Below are positions 27,244-34,762 of a stretch of DNA of 52,687 bases, piece by piece. The first letter of the stretch is position 1. Each line of letters opens with the position of its first letter. The DNA comes from Bavariicoccus seileri WCC 4188. Its GTDB lineage: Bacteria > Bacillota > Bacilli > Lactobacillales > Aerococcaceae. Below the pieces are notes generated by a model, which did no database searches, was not told where the DNA came from, and worked only from the letters and a program-made list of their open reading frames with translations. Where the stretch lies: positions 1 to 52,687 of the forward strand of contig NZ_ATXL01000011.1 in assembly GCF_000421665.1 (NCBI RefSeq), read 5' to 3'. A program made the translations under genes and the position numbers.

Positions 27244-27849
27244 ATGTCTAAAAATACAGAATTATTGATTGAAATAATGACAGTTCTAGTGTTAGTAGTT
27301 GCGTTGAGTTTCGTACCAAGTCCTACTACAACACTAGGATTGTTTACAATGGTTATTCCGTTGTGGTGGTATAGCTTTCGGAGGGGTGTGTTACCAACTG
27401 TCATTCTGGCACTCATATGTAGTGTGGTGGTTGTAACTGCTCATGGGGAGTGGAGTAGCGATATTGTTTCATTGTTGCTTGTTGTGTTTTTGCTACTCAT
27501 TTCTGGGGCTATTCCAGGCTTCTTCTCCAAATTTACGATTCGAACGTTATTTAATCGTAAAACCACTTCCACTATTTTAAATGTGATGACGGGGACGTTT
27601 TTATCCTCTCTATTAATAAGCATTATTGCAGGACTAGCTACATCAAATGCAGATTTGGCGAATACCTTGCAACATACCTTAAATGTCGTAGCTACTAGCT
27701 GGGGAAGTGTTTTCTTAGGCACGTTGTTCACATGGTTAATAGGAGCCATTATTTTCGTTGTAATGATCAAATGGTGGCCAACAGGACTGATTCCGAGATT
27801 TACGAGACATTTGTCGAGAAGAGAAAGATCCAGCTTATTGAATGACTAG
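27244..27849 (+). CDS. ThiT-like integral membrane protein (possible ECF transporter S component)
   Basis: A 201-residue membrane protein with about five or six hydrophobic segments and a basic C-terminus. The N-terminal part (LLIEIMTVLVLVVALSFVP, then MVIPLWWYSFRRGVLP) resembles the opening of thiamine S components (ThiT/YuaJ), which carry an arginine pair after helix 2. The aromatic, Glu and His positions used for thiamine binding in ThiT are not evident in the later helices, so substrate and even transport function are open. It follows rnjB by 16 bases and is probably co-transcribed. No TPP riboswitch is visible. An alternative is an unrelated DUF membrane protein. Confidence 0.45.
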   Translation: MSKNTELLIEIMTVLVLVVALSFVPSPTTTLGLFTMVIPLWWYSFRRGVLPTVILALICSVVVVTAHGEWSSDIVSLLLVVFLLLISGAIPGFFSKFTIRTLFNRKTTSTILNVMTGTFLSSLLISIIAGLATSNADLANTLQHTLNVVATSWGSVFLGTLFTWLIGAIIFVVMIKWWPTGLIPRFTRHLSRRERSSLLND

Positions 27850-27893
27850 ATTGGTTGTTTTGTGGTTATTTCATAGTTGTATAAACTAAAATA

Positions 27894-27966
27894 AATGATA
27901 AACAGTAGTCACGATAGGCTTTAGAAAATGATAAACAGTAAAAACTACAGCTTTAGAAATGATAAA
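27894..27966. repeat. Tandem repeat with about 33-bp unit, 2.3 copies
   Basis: AATGATAAACAGTA occurs at 27894 and 27927, and AATGATAAA again at 27958. The spacer between copies shares GCTTTAGAAA. It lies in the 420-base gap before cls. Confidence 0.65.
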
Positions 27967-28037
27967 ATTTAGGGACTTATCAGTGAGGACCTCAATAGGT
28001 TGTTTCTAGAGTGTGCTTGTTGAAAGTGACCTGTGAG

Positions 28038-28079
28038 CCATGATTATATAGCTAAGCTAGCATGTAATCATGGTTTTTT
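28038..28079 (+). terminator. Intrinsic terminator downstream of the rnjB operon
   Basis: CCATGATTA (28038-28046) pairs with TAATCATGG (28065-28073) and is followed by six T; a small TAGCT/AGCTA stem lies in the loop. Confidence 0.88.
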
Positions 28080-28125
28080 GTGCCCCTAAAGTTATTTTTA
28101 CGTCTAAATCTATTGGGGTTAGTAC

Positions 28126-28155
28126 TTGCTAGTGTTACACTGAGTTAGATAGAAT
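28126..28155 (+). promoter_or_regulatory. Candidate cls promoter
   Basis: TTGCTA (28126-28131), an 18-base spacer, TAGAAT (28150-28155), about 115 bases before the cls start. Confidence 0.45.
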
Positions 28156-28269
28156 AAGGCATAATGATAAATGCATTCTTTTCTAATTTTAAATCACTTA
28201 GAATTGCTGGAAATCACTGAGAATCACTCAGAAACACTAAAACTGTCAATTAAAAAATCGGGGTGTAAT

Positions 28270-29721
28270 ATGTGGGATACGATACAACAGATTTTTCTTA
28301 TTTTAACCGTGATCAGTACAGTCGTCTCGATCATTACCATATTTAGGCAGCCTCGAGATATTGCTGCAACTTGGGCTTGGCTCTTAGTTTTGATCCTATT
28401 TCCGGTTTTTGGGTTAGTCCTCTACTTCTTCTTTGGCCGAAAAATGACCAAAACAAGAATTTTTGACATGAAGTCTCAAAAAGCTTTAGGGATGGAAGAG
28501 TTAGTCGATGTTCAACAGGCATTGCTAACTGACGATAGGGCTCTAGATCAATTTAATGGGAATATTTATTTACAAGATCTAGCTACTTTGTTTTTACAAA
28601 GTGATGAGTCTATATTAACTGAACATAATAAAATCAAGTTTTTTTACGATGGTAAAACAAAATTTCAAGCCCTAAAAGAAGATTTAAAGCAAGCCAAGGA
28701 TCATATTCACATGCTCTACTATATTTTTCGCGATGATAGCTTGGGGGAGGATATCCTCAGCATTCTAACAGAACGTGCAAAAGCTGGTATCGAGGTTTTG
28801 GTATTATATGATGCATGGGGTTCAGCTAAAACAAAAGATAAATCTTTTGACGAGCTCCATAAAGCTGGTGGTAGGTCCATTGCTTTTTTTGGGTCAAAAA
28901 TTCCTTTAATCAACTTTCATTTAAACCATCGTAATCACAGAAAAATAGTAGTGATAGATGGAAAAATTGGTTATGTAGGAGGATTTAATGTTGGAAATGA
29001 GTATCTGGGAATAGGAAAATTGGGTTATTGGAGGGATACTCATTTAAGAATAGAAGGGAATAGTGTTTTATCGCTTCAAAGTCGTTTTTTTATTGATTGG
29101 AATGCTGTAGCTTCTCACCAAGACAAAAGGGACTATCAGAAACGGTATTTTCCAATTGCTAAACCAATAGGAAATAGTACCATGCAGATTGTTACTAGTG
29201 GACCGGAGTCTGAAAAACAACAAATCAAAATGGGTCTGATTAAAATGATTGCAATGGCCCGTAAATATATCTATATCCAAACACCATACTTTATTCCTGA
29301 TGAATCCTTGTTAGAGGCTCTAAGGATTGCCATTTATTCTGGAATTGATGTTCGTATCATGATTCCTTGTAAGCCGGATCATCCTATCGTTTATCGAGCA
29401 ACTGAATACTATGCTAAGTTGATAGAAGAAACCGGTGCAACAATTTACATTTATACGCATGGGTTTTTACACAGTAAAATGATGGTGGTTGATGGTGAAA
29501 TCGCTACAGTTGGGACTTCTAATTTTGATGTTAGAAGCTTTAAACTTAATTTTGAAGTCAACACTTTTATCTATGATTTAAAGGTGACCAAAGAGTTAGC
29601 TAATGTTTTTATCCGCGATAGTAGGTATTGCCGTATTGCTGACCACTACTATTTTAAGCAACAGTCTCACTGGCGTAAGTTTAAGCAAAATTTCTCCAGA
29701 CTATTTTCACCAATATTATAA
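28270..29721 (+). CDS. cls: Cardiolipin synthase
   Basis: A 483-residue phospholipase D superfamily enzyme that joins two phosphatidylglycerols into cardiolipin in the membrane. Two N-terminal transmembrane helices (about 5-60) are followed by two HKD motifs, HRNHRKIVVIDGKIGYVGG (about 218) and LHSKMMVVDGEIATVGTSN (about 400). The start is placed at ATG 28270: a GGGGTG ribosome binding site lies 5 bases upstream and the length then equals the family's. The frame is open upstream to 28171, but that part is polar with no ribosome binding site. Own promoter and terminator. Confidence 0.94.
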   Translation: MWDTIQQIFLILTVISTVVSIITIFRQPRDIAATWAWLLVLILFPVFGLVLYFFFGRKMTKTRIFDMKSQKALGMEELVDVQQALLTDDRALDQFNGNIYLQDLATLFLQSDESILTEHNKIKFFYDGKTKFQALKEDLKQAKDHIHMLYYIFRDDSLGEDILSILTERAKAGIEVLVLYDAWGSAKTKDKSFDELHKAGGRSIAFFGSKIPLINFHLNHRNHRKIVVIDGKIGYVGGFNVGNEYLGIGKLGYWRDTHLRIEGNSVLSLQSRFFIDWNAVASHQDKRDYQKRYFPIAKPIGNSTMQIVTSGPESEKQQIKMGLIKMIAMARKYIYIQTPYFIPDESLLEALRIAIYSGIDVRIMIPCKPDHPIVYRATEYYAKLIEETGATIYIYTHGFLHSKMMVVDGEIATVGTSNFDVRSFKLNFEVNTFIYDLKVTKELANVFIRDSRYCRIADHYYFKQQSHWRKFKQNFSRLFSPIL

Positions 29722-29760
29722 AGAATAAAACCATTAAAAGCCTATAATAACAACAAATAT

Positions 29761-29820
29761 AGAAGCATTACTACTGATGATTGTAGATCAATCATGAGTA
29801 GCAATGCTTCTTTTATTTTT
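29761..29820 (+). terminator. Intrinsic terminator after cls
   Basis: A 23-base left arm from 29761 (AGAAGCATTACTACT...) pairs with the matching right arm ending at 29811, with a few mismatches, followed by TTTTATTTTT. Confidence 0.88.
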
Positions 29821-29940
29821 TCTATTAATTAATCGTCATTTGCCAAATCTAATTTTTGGCGTAGACGACTGTTTCAATTAGTGTTATTGGCATAGATATC
29901 ATGGCTATATAGTTGAAAAAATGGTTTATAAAGAGATTGA

Positions 29941-30222
29941 TTAATGGACTTGTAACAGTTGATCAAGCGAAATAATATATTCCACACGGGTATCCAAATC
30001 TTCTATTATAGTCGTTCGGTCGTATCGCACACTAGACTTTACTCTACCTCTGATGACTGATTGGTAAACGAAACCTTTTGAGTCTTTGAATTCGGCAATC
30101 ACCTTTACTGGAAGGTCGCTTTCCCAAGCGTTGTTAATGCGTTTGATGACCAAGTGAAGTGGCATAATAATATCTTTTAAGGTTTTTTGTGTTGGTATAT
30201 CGGTTATTTTTAGTTGCTCCAT
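29941..30222 (-). CDS. YolD-like small protein, SOS controlled
   Basis: A 93-residue protein. Its middle and end (VIAEFKDSKGFVYQSVIRGR, then RYDRTTIIED...VEYIISLDQLL) have the Gly-X-Ile/Val plus final hydrophobic strand pattern of YolD-like proteins. Those are small partners usually encoded beside UvrX-type Y-family polymerases and under SOS control. The identification is from pattern only. What supports it is the promoter: an ideal TTGCTT-17-TATAAT with two LexA-type boxes. The ribosome binding site GGGGGT lies 8 bases before ATG 30222. No polymerase gene is adjacent: downstream lies the end of cls, and upstream (divergent) a broken V-ATPase locus. It could therefore be an orphan of a former polymerase cassette or act in trans. 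Confidence 0.5.
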   Translation of the reverse strand: MEQLKITDIPTQKTLKDIIMPLHLVIKRINNAWESDLPVKVIAEFKDSKGFVYQSVIRGRVKSSVRYDRTTIIEDLDTRVEYIISLDQLLQVH

Positions 30223-30235
30223 GGTTTCTTACCCC

Positions 30236-30249
30236 CGAACATTTGTTTG
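30236..30249 (-). promoter_or_regulatory. LexA/DinR box 2 of the YolD-like gene
   Basis: CGAACATTTGTTTG (as written on +) matches GAAC-N4-GTTC with one mismatch. It lies just downstream of the - strand -10 box, over the likely transcription start. Confidence 0.65.
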
Positions 30250-30256
30250 TATTTAC

Positions 30257-30285
30257 ATTATACGAACAAACGTTCTTTAAAGCAA
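30257..30285 (-). promoter_or_regulatory. Promoter of the YolD-like gene with embedded LexA box 1
   Basis: On the - strand: TTGCTT (30280-30285), a 17-base spacer, TATAAT (30257-30262). The spacer holds CGAACAAACGTTCT (30263-30276 as written on +), a perfect GAAC-N4-GTTC SOS box. With the second box at 30236, LexA would clamp the promoter from both sides of the -10. Confidence 0.82.
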
Positions 30286-30437
30286 GTTTAAATCACGAAT
30301 AAAGTCAAAAAAAAATAAAAAATACGTCTGATGCCTTTTTTGCTAGATTCTGTCATCAATTTAGTTAAAATTTAGCTAAAAATACCGAGTGCTTGTTATG
30401 ATTATGCAAGCATGTTAGTTGTTCGCCGTGATGTTTA

Positions 30438-30453
30438 AGTGATGTTCATCACA
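30438..30453. promoter_or_regulatory. CRP/FNR-family-like operator palindrome
   Basis: AGTGATGTTCATCACA contains GTGATG-TT-CATCAC, close to TGTGA-N6-TCACA, the half-site layout bound by Crp/Fnr-family regulators such as ArcR. It lies about 75 bases before the candidate promoter of the V-ATPase remnant. A GTGATGTT word is repeated just upstream. Confidence 0.4.
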
Positions 30454-30512
30454 TTAAATGCGCTGATTAGACCTAAATATAAAATTTATTGCCTCTTTTC
30501 TTGCAAGATGTT

Positions 30513-30540
30513 TTGAATAGGTAACAAATTACGTCATACT
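30513..30540 (+). promoter_or_regulatory. Candidate promoter of the V-ATPase remnant
   Basis: TTGAAT (30513-30518), a 16-base spacer, CATACT (30535-30540), about 45 bases before ATG 30584. The rest of the 361-base gap 30223-30583 holds the YolD-like promoter and A-rich sequence but no gene. Confidence 0.4.
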
Positions 30541-30583
30541 AGTCTTGTCGAAACAAATAGTTCTATAAGGTGGGAGGCATATA

Positions 30584-30901
30584 ATGGATGAAAAGATCAT
30601 GGCTGCTATTGATGATATGGAGCAGTCCATCAAAAATATAGAGTCATCATTCAATGATGACATTCACAATTTAAAGGAGTCCAATCGTCAATTAGTGGAA
30701 GACTATCGTAGGAAGGCAGATCAATCCTTACAAGTTCATCACCAAACAATCGCTGATAAAGAGAAACATAATTTAGACCGTTATAAAGCTCACTTAAGAG
30801 AAAAAGAATTTCAAGTGGAGTCGCGCTATAACGAGATATTAAAGGAGAAAAAGGCGGATTTTGTCACCATGGTCGTATGGGTATTTGAATTCCAATATTG
30901 A
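30584..30901 (+). pseudogene. Truncated coiled-coil gene, probable V-ATPase peripheral-stalk subunit (NtpF/G-type), fused to out-of-frame tail
   Basis: The start is intact: GGTGGGAGG ribosome binding site and ATG 30584. About 92 codons encode a charged, uninterrupted coiled coil (DMEQSIKNIESSFNDDIHNL... to ILKEKKADFV). After about base 30862 the reading frame runs out of frame through sequence that, in another frame, encodes the end of V-ATPase subunit D; the last residues (TMVVWVFEFQY) are therefore junk. V-ATPase operons in lactic acid bacteria open with a small coiled-coil subunit and close with subunit D. The simplest reading is an internal deletion joining the first gene to the last. The coiled coil itself is not diagnostic; the assignment rests on the adjoining subunit D remnant. 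A short protein may still be made. Confidence 0.55.
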
Positions 30902-31156
30902 AATCGATGAATCCTTGCTCATCTTGAAAGAAGCTATGGATCCGATGTTGAAATTAGCTGAAATCGAAAAAAATGTCAATTGCTTGGTAAGGAGATTGAA
31001 CGAACGAGAAGGCGTGTCAACGCACTCGAATATCATGCGATACCTCAACTAAACGAAACCATTGCATTCATTGAGATGAAGTTGACTGAAGAGGAAAGAG
31101 GTCATTTGATTCGAATCATGAAGGTCAATGATTTGACAGAATCCGAATCTACCTGA
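30870..31156 (+). pseudogene. ntpD: Remnant of V-type ATPase subunit D (C-terminal third, frameshifted)
   Basis: Two consecutive frames together rebuild the C-terminus of a V/A-type ATPase subunit D. The first piece reads SYGYLNSNIEIDES...MLKLAEIEK (from about 30873). After an A7 tract (30967-30973) the next frame continues [39 protein letters not shown] and [11 protein letters not shown], to a TGA at 31154. [10 protein letters not shown]-x-IPQL-ETI and the E-E-R-G-x-x-x-R-x-M-K-V end are the family's most conserved signature. A single lost A in the A7 tract would restore the frame. The N-terminal two thirds, and any start or ribosome binding site of its own, are missing. gmk follows 126 bases later. 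Confidence 0.85.
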
Positions 31157-31232
31157 TGGCCTGAAAAAATAGTGTTAGCTAACTAGTTTTCTTAACGGGA
31201 ATAAAAGTAATTAGGTTTTTGGTCCAGTTTTG

Positions 31233-31241
31233 TGATAGAAT
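31233..31241 (+). promoter_or_regulatory. Extended -10 promoter of gmk
   Basis: TGATAGAAT is an extended -10 box about 40 bases before gmk. No clear -35 box is visible. Confidence 0.4.
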
Positions 31242-31282
31242 GGTACTATTAATTTAGGCAGAAAGGTTGCGTAACGTCATCC

Positions 31283-31900
31283 ATGACTAAAAGAGGTTTA
31301 CTCATCGTTTTATCTGGCCCATCTGGGGTAGGAAAAGGTACTGTCAGGGCAGCCATATTTAAACGTGATCATCCTAATTTCATTTATTCTATTTCCGCAA
31401 CGACTCGGCAAAAACGCCATGGTGAAGTAGATGGAGTAGATTATTTTTTTAAATCTCGCGAAGAGTTTGAAGCCATGATTGATGCAGACAAGTTATTGGA
31501 GTATGCTGAATACGTGGGTAATTACTATGGCACGCCCCTTGATTGTGTCGAAGAGATGTTATCTAAAGGTAATGATGTTTTTTTGGAGATAGAAGTACAA
31601 GGCGCGCTTCAAGTCAAAGAACGGATGCCAGAAGGTATCTTTATTTTCTTGACGCCACCAGATTTGACAGAACTCCATTCTCGCATCGTCCACCGTGGCA
31701 CAGACCAAAAAGAGATTATAGAAAAAAGAATGCTTAAAGCACGGCAAGAGCTCAAGTTAATGACCTATTATGATTATGCAGTAGTGAATGATACAGTCGA
31801 AAATGCTGTTAAAGCGATTGAAGCTATTATAAAGAGTGAACATCTAAGAGTGAACCGTGTAATGAGTGAATTAATCAAAGGAGAGTTTGAAAGCAAATGA
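31283..31900 (+). CDS. gmk: Guanylate kinase
   Basis: A 205-residue enzyme converting GMP to GDP with ATP. P-loop [10 protein letters not shown], substrate region [19 protein letters not shown], and [24 protein letters not shown] are all standard. The ribosome binding site is weak and distant (AAAGGTT about 12 bases before ATG 31283). It overlaps rpoZ by 4 bases; gmk-rpoZ-priA-fmt-rsmB-prpC-prkC-rsgA-rpe-thiN is the classic Bacilli order. Confidence 0.97.
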   Translation: MTKRGLLIVLSGPSGVGKGTVRAAIFKRDHPNFIYSISATTRQKRHGEVDGVDYFFKSREEFEAMIDADKLLEYAEYVGNYYGTPLDCVEEMLSKGNDVFLEIEVQGALQVKERMPEGIFIFLTPPDLTELHSRIVHRGTDQKEIIEKRMLKARQELKLMTYYDYAVVNDTVENAVKAIEAIIKSEHLRVNRVMSELIKGEFESK

Positions 31901-32112
31901 TGTTATATCCCTCAATTGACAAATTGTTGACCAAGATTGATTCTAAATATTCATTAGTTGCTATTGCTAGTAAAAGAGCACATGATTTACAAGAGCATAG
32001 CATGCCAATGTTAGATGACTATCGATCAGTAAAACCAGTCGGGAAGGCTTTAGAAGAAGTTGCAAGCGGCTTGTTAGAGATTCGAAAAGATACGATTCCA
32101 AAAGATGAGTAA
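31897..32112 (+). CDS. rpoZ: RNA polymerase omega subunit
   Basis: A 71-residue RNA polymerase assembly subunit. It carries [16 protein letters not shown], the family core that contacts the beta' subunit, then [13 protein letters not shown]. Its first ATG overlaps the gmk stop (ATGA), and AAAGGAGAG lies 11 bases upstream. An ATG three bases later is an alternative. Confidence 0.94.
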   Translation: MMLYPSIDKLLTKIDSKYSLVAIASKRAHDLQEHSMPMLDDYRSVKPVGKALEEVASGLLEIRKDTIPKDE

Positions 32113-32125
32113 GTGATGTTGAATG

Positions 32126-32159
32126 AAAGAGGCAGGCGCTAAGGTCTACCTCTTTTTTT
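32126..32159 (+). terminator. Terminator-like hairpin between rpoZ and priA
   Basis: AAAGAGG (32126-32132) pairs with CCTCTTT (32149-32155), the stem extending inward with mismatches, followed by a T-run. It lies only 31 bases before priA and 15 before its Shine-Dalgarno, so it may be partly read through. Confidence 0.7.
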
Positions 32160-32189
32160 CTATTTGTTAATGTAGGAGGTAAAATAGAA

Positions 32190-34580
32190 ATGGCTGAAAT
32201 AGCTGAAGTTATTGTAGATGTTAAAGCAAGACAGGTCAATCGGCCATTTGATTATCTCATACCACCCGAATATAGTGATACGATTGCCTTAGGAAGCCGG
32301 GTAATTGTCCCCTTTGGGCCGCGTAAAGTTCAGGGTTTCGTGGTTCGATTAAAAGCTCAATCTGAAAAAGAGCAAACCTTAAAAGAGATTCTGTACCCAA
32401 TGGATAGTGAACCGAGCCTTAGTGAGGAGTTAATCCAGTTAGGTCGTTTTATGGCAGATCATTATTTCGCTTTTATGACTCAGTGTTATGAGACCATGTT
32501 GCCAAATGCACTTAAATCTAGCTATGACCGTGTTTTTGAATGGCATAATGAGCCAGTTAAAGAGTTAAATATCCATTTACCAATGACTTGGCAAGATGCG
32601 CAACAAACAAATTCGCTCAAGACTTTGCTAGCTTTAAAAAAAGACAACAAAGTTCTTTTGACTACAATCGTTAAAGACAAAAAAACGGTAAAAACAGAAA
32701 CACTAGTTACACGATCTTTAAAGAGAAGCCAATATAAAGACATTTTTGAGTCACTTCGTCCCAATGCCAAAAAGCAACGAGAGTTAGTGATGGCATTATC
32801 TCTTCAAACTGCAAAGACAATCACTAAAGAAGCGTTACTGAAGAACTATCCTATCTTGACACAAGCTGATCTCAAAAGCGGTGAGGAGAAAGACTGGCTA
32901 ACGATTAGTAAACGTGAAGTTTCACGGATGAAACCCATAGAAAGCGATCATTTGACCAGACCTTTAGTTCTTTCCAACGAGCAGCAAGAGGCATATAATC
33001 GTGTTTTGCCCACTATTGAGCACAATGAACACCGCGTCTTCTTATTAGAAGGTGTGACGGGGAGTGGTAAAACAGAACTCTACTTACAATGGATCCAAGA
33101 GGTACTAAAAAAAGGAAAAACAGCTTTGATGTTGGTCCCAGAAATAGCTTTGACACCGCAGATGACAGCCAGATTTCAGTCCCGCTTTGGTAAAAAAGTA
33201 GCCGTATTACATAGTGGATTGTCTAAGGGCGAACGGTTTGATGAGTGGCGTAAGATCAAACGAAAAGAAGCAACTGTCGTGGTTGGTGCTCGAAGTGCAG
33301 TCTTCGCTCCTTTAGATTATATTGGTATTATTATTTTGGATGAGGAACATGAGTCTTCTTATCAACAGAGCGAGGTGCCTCATTATCATGCAAGAGATAT
33401 TGCCATTAGAAGAGGTCAGTATCATGATGCCCCCGTTATATTAGGGAGTGCGACACCATCACTTGAAAGTAGAGCAAGAGCTCAGAAAAAGGTGTATGAC
33501 CTATTACAATTGAAGCATCGCCCAACCAAACAAAGTCTTCCTGAAGTCCATTTAGTTGATATGCGTGATGCTTTACTAGATAGTGAGGGTCACTTTAGTC
33601 AACCCCTTTTAAAAGCTATTAAAGACCGCCTCAAAAAAGAAGAGCAGACTGTTCTTTTATTGAATCGCCGTGGTTTCTCTTCTTATATCATGTGCCGTTC
33701 CTGTGGTCATGTCCCAATGTGTCCCAATTGTGATATTTCTTTGACACTTCATTTAGATGATCATTCGTTAAAATGTCATTATTGTGGACACCAAGAACCA
33801 GTTCAAAAAGTTTGTCCCCAATGTGGAAGCCATGATATGCGGTATGTCGGTAGCGGGACACAGCAAATTGAAAGAGAGTTAAAACAGCTAATTCCAGACA
33901 TTAGGGTGACTAGGATGGATTGGGATACAACACGAAAGAAAAACCAACATCAACACTTATTAGAAGAATTTGCTGACCATAGAACTGATGTATTGCTTGG
34001 AACACAAATGATTGCAAAAGGACTTGATTACCCTAATGTGACCTTAGTTGGCGTTATTAATGCTGATACTGGTCTTTATCTCCCAGATTTTAGAGCATTT
34101 GAGAAAACATTCCAACTATTAACACAAGTGAGTGGACGAGCGGGTCGTGGAGATAAACCGGGGGATGTTTATATCCAAACTTACGATCCTAGTTTCTATG
34201 CCATTAGATTAGCCAAAAATCAAGATTATGAAACTTTTTATGAAAGAGAGATGCAATTACGTTATCGTGGCAAATATCCGCCATTTTACTATACAACTTT
34301 GTTGAGTATCAGCGCACCACTGGAACAGGAAGCGTTGCGGGTCTCCTACCGGTTAAAGGCACAAATCGAAAAACACATTAGTGAAGACATGATTTTACTA
34401 GGACCAAGTCCTAAATCAATTGCAAGGATCAATAACCGATATTACTTTCAAATATTGCTAAAATATAAAAAAATCGATTGTATTGAAGGGGTACTTAAAA
34501 AAATCGTTTCAGACACTCAGGCTAAGAATAAGCAAGATGTTTATGTCAAAGTGGAACGAGAACCCCAGAATTTTATGTAG
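32190..34580 (+). CDS. priA: Primosomal protein N', replication restart helicase PriA
   Basis: A 796-residue 3'-to-5' helicase that reloads the replisome at stalled forks. N-terminal DNA 3'-end-binding domain (RPFDYLIPPEY), helicase Walker A GVTGSGKTELY, DEEH box (ILDEEHESSYQQ), and the zinc-binding insert with CRSCGHVPMCPNCD and CHYCGH...CPQCGS. Motifs GTQMIAKGLDYPNVTLV and QVSGRAGRGD follow. Length is standard. A strong AGGAGGT lies 9 bases before ATG 32190. Confidence 0.96.
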   Translation: MAEIAEVIVDVKARQVNRPFDYLIPPEYSDTIALGSRVIVPFGPRKVQGFVVRLKAQSEKEQTLKEILYPMDSEPSLSEELIQLGRFMADHYFAFMTQCYETMLPNALKSSYDRVFEWHNEPVKELNIHLPMTWQDAQQTNSLKTLLALKKDNKVLLTTIVKDKKTVKTETLVTRSLKRSQYKDIFESLRPNAKKQRELVMALSLQTAKTITKEALLKNYPILTQADLKSGEEKDWLTISKREVSRMKPIESDHLTRPLVLSNEQQEAYNRVLPTIEHNEHRVFLLEGVTGSGKTELYLQWIQEVLKKGKTALMLVPEIALTPQMTARFQSRFGKKVAVLHSGLSKGERFDEWRKIKRKEATVVVGARSAVFAPLDYIGIIILDEEHESSYQQSEVPHYHARDIAIRRGQYHDAPVILGSATPSLESRARAQKKVYDLLQLKHRPTKQSLPEVHLVDMRDALLDSEGHFSQPLLKAIKDRLKKEEQTVLLLNRRGFSSYIMCRSCGHVPMCPNCDISLTLHLDDHSLKCHYCGHQEPVQKVCPQCGSHDMRYVGSGTQQIERELKQLIPDIRVTRMDWDTTRKKNQHQHLLEEFADHRTDVLLGTQMIAKGLDYPNVTLVGVINADTGLYLPDFRAFEKTFQLLTQVSGRAGRGDKPGDVYIQTYDPSFYAIRLAKNQDYETFYEREMQLRYRGKYPPFYYTTLLSISAPLEQEALRVSYRLKAQIEKHISEDMILLGPSPKSIARINNRYYFQILLKYKKIDCIEGVLKKIVSDTQAKNKQDVYVKVEREPQNFM

Positions 34581-34643
34581 TTGTAGCTCTAATAGTGGCA
34601 AGATGAACTATAGAGAGAACAACTAGAAATAATTAACAGAGTC

Positions 34644-34729
34644 ACTAAAAGAAAACAAGAAAAAGACTAACTAAGAAAATAACTAAAAAAATGACCAAGA
34701 AACAATTAAGTGAATGAGTAAAAGAACAA
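34644..34729. repeat. Degenerate A-rich repeats, 12-bp unit, ahead of fmt
   Basis: ACTAAGAAAATA, ACTAAAAAAATG and ACCAAGAAACAA follow one another every 12 bases (34670-34705). They are flanked by more diverged units and by ACTAAAAG at 34644. The 182-base gap between priA and fmt is almost entirely purine-rich on the + strand. Confidence 0.55.
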
Positions 34730-34762
34730 TGAAAAATTCTCAATCTTGGAAGGAATGTAGCT

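Noticed and set aside
28171-28269. Longer cls N-terminus from ATG 28171
   Set aside because: The extra 33 residues are polar with no ribosome binding site, and ATG 28270 gives the family length with GGGGTG upstream.
30839-31048. 69-codon - strand frame across the V-ATPase remnant
   Set aside because: The + strand clearly encodes the subunit D remnant; the reverse frame is only its shadow.
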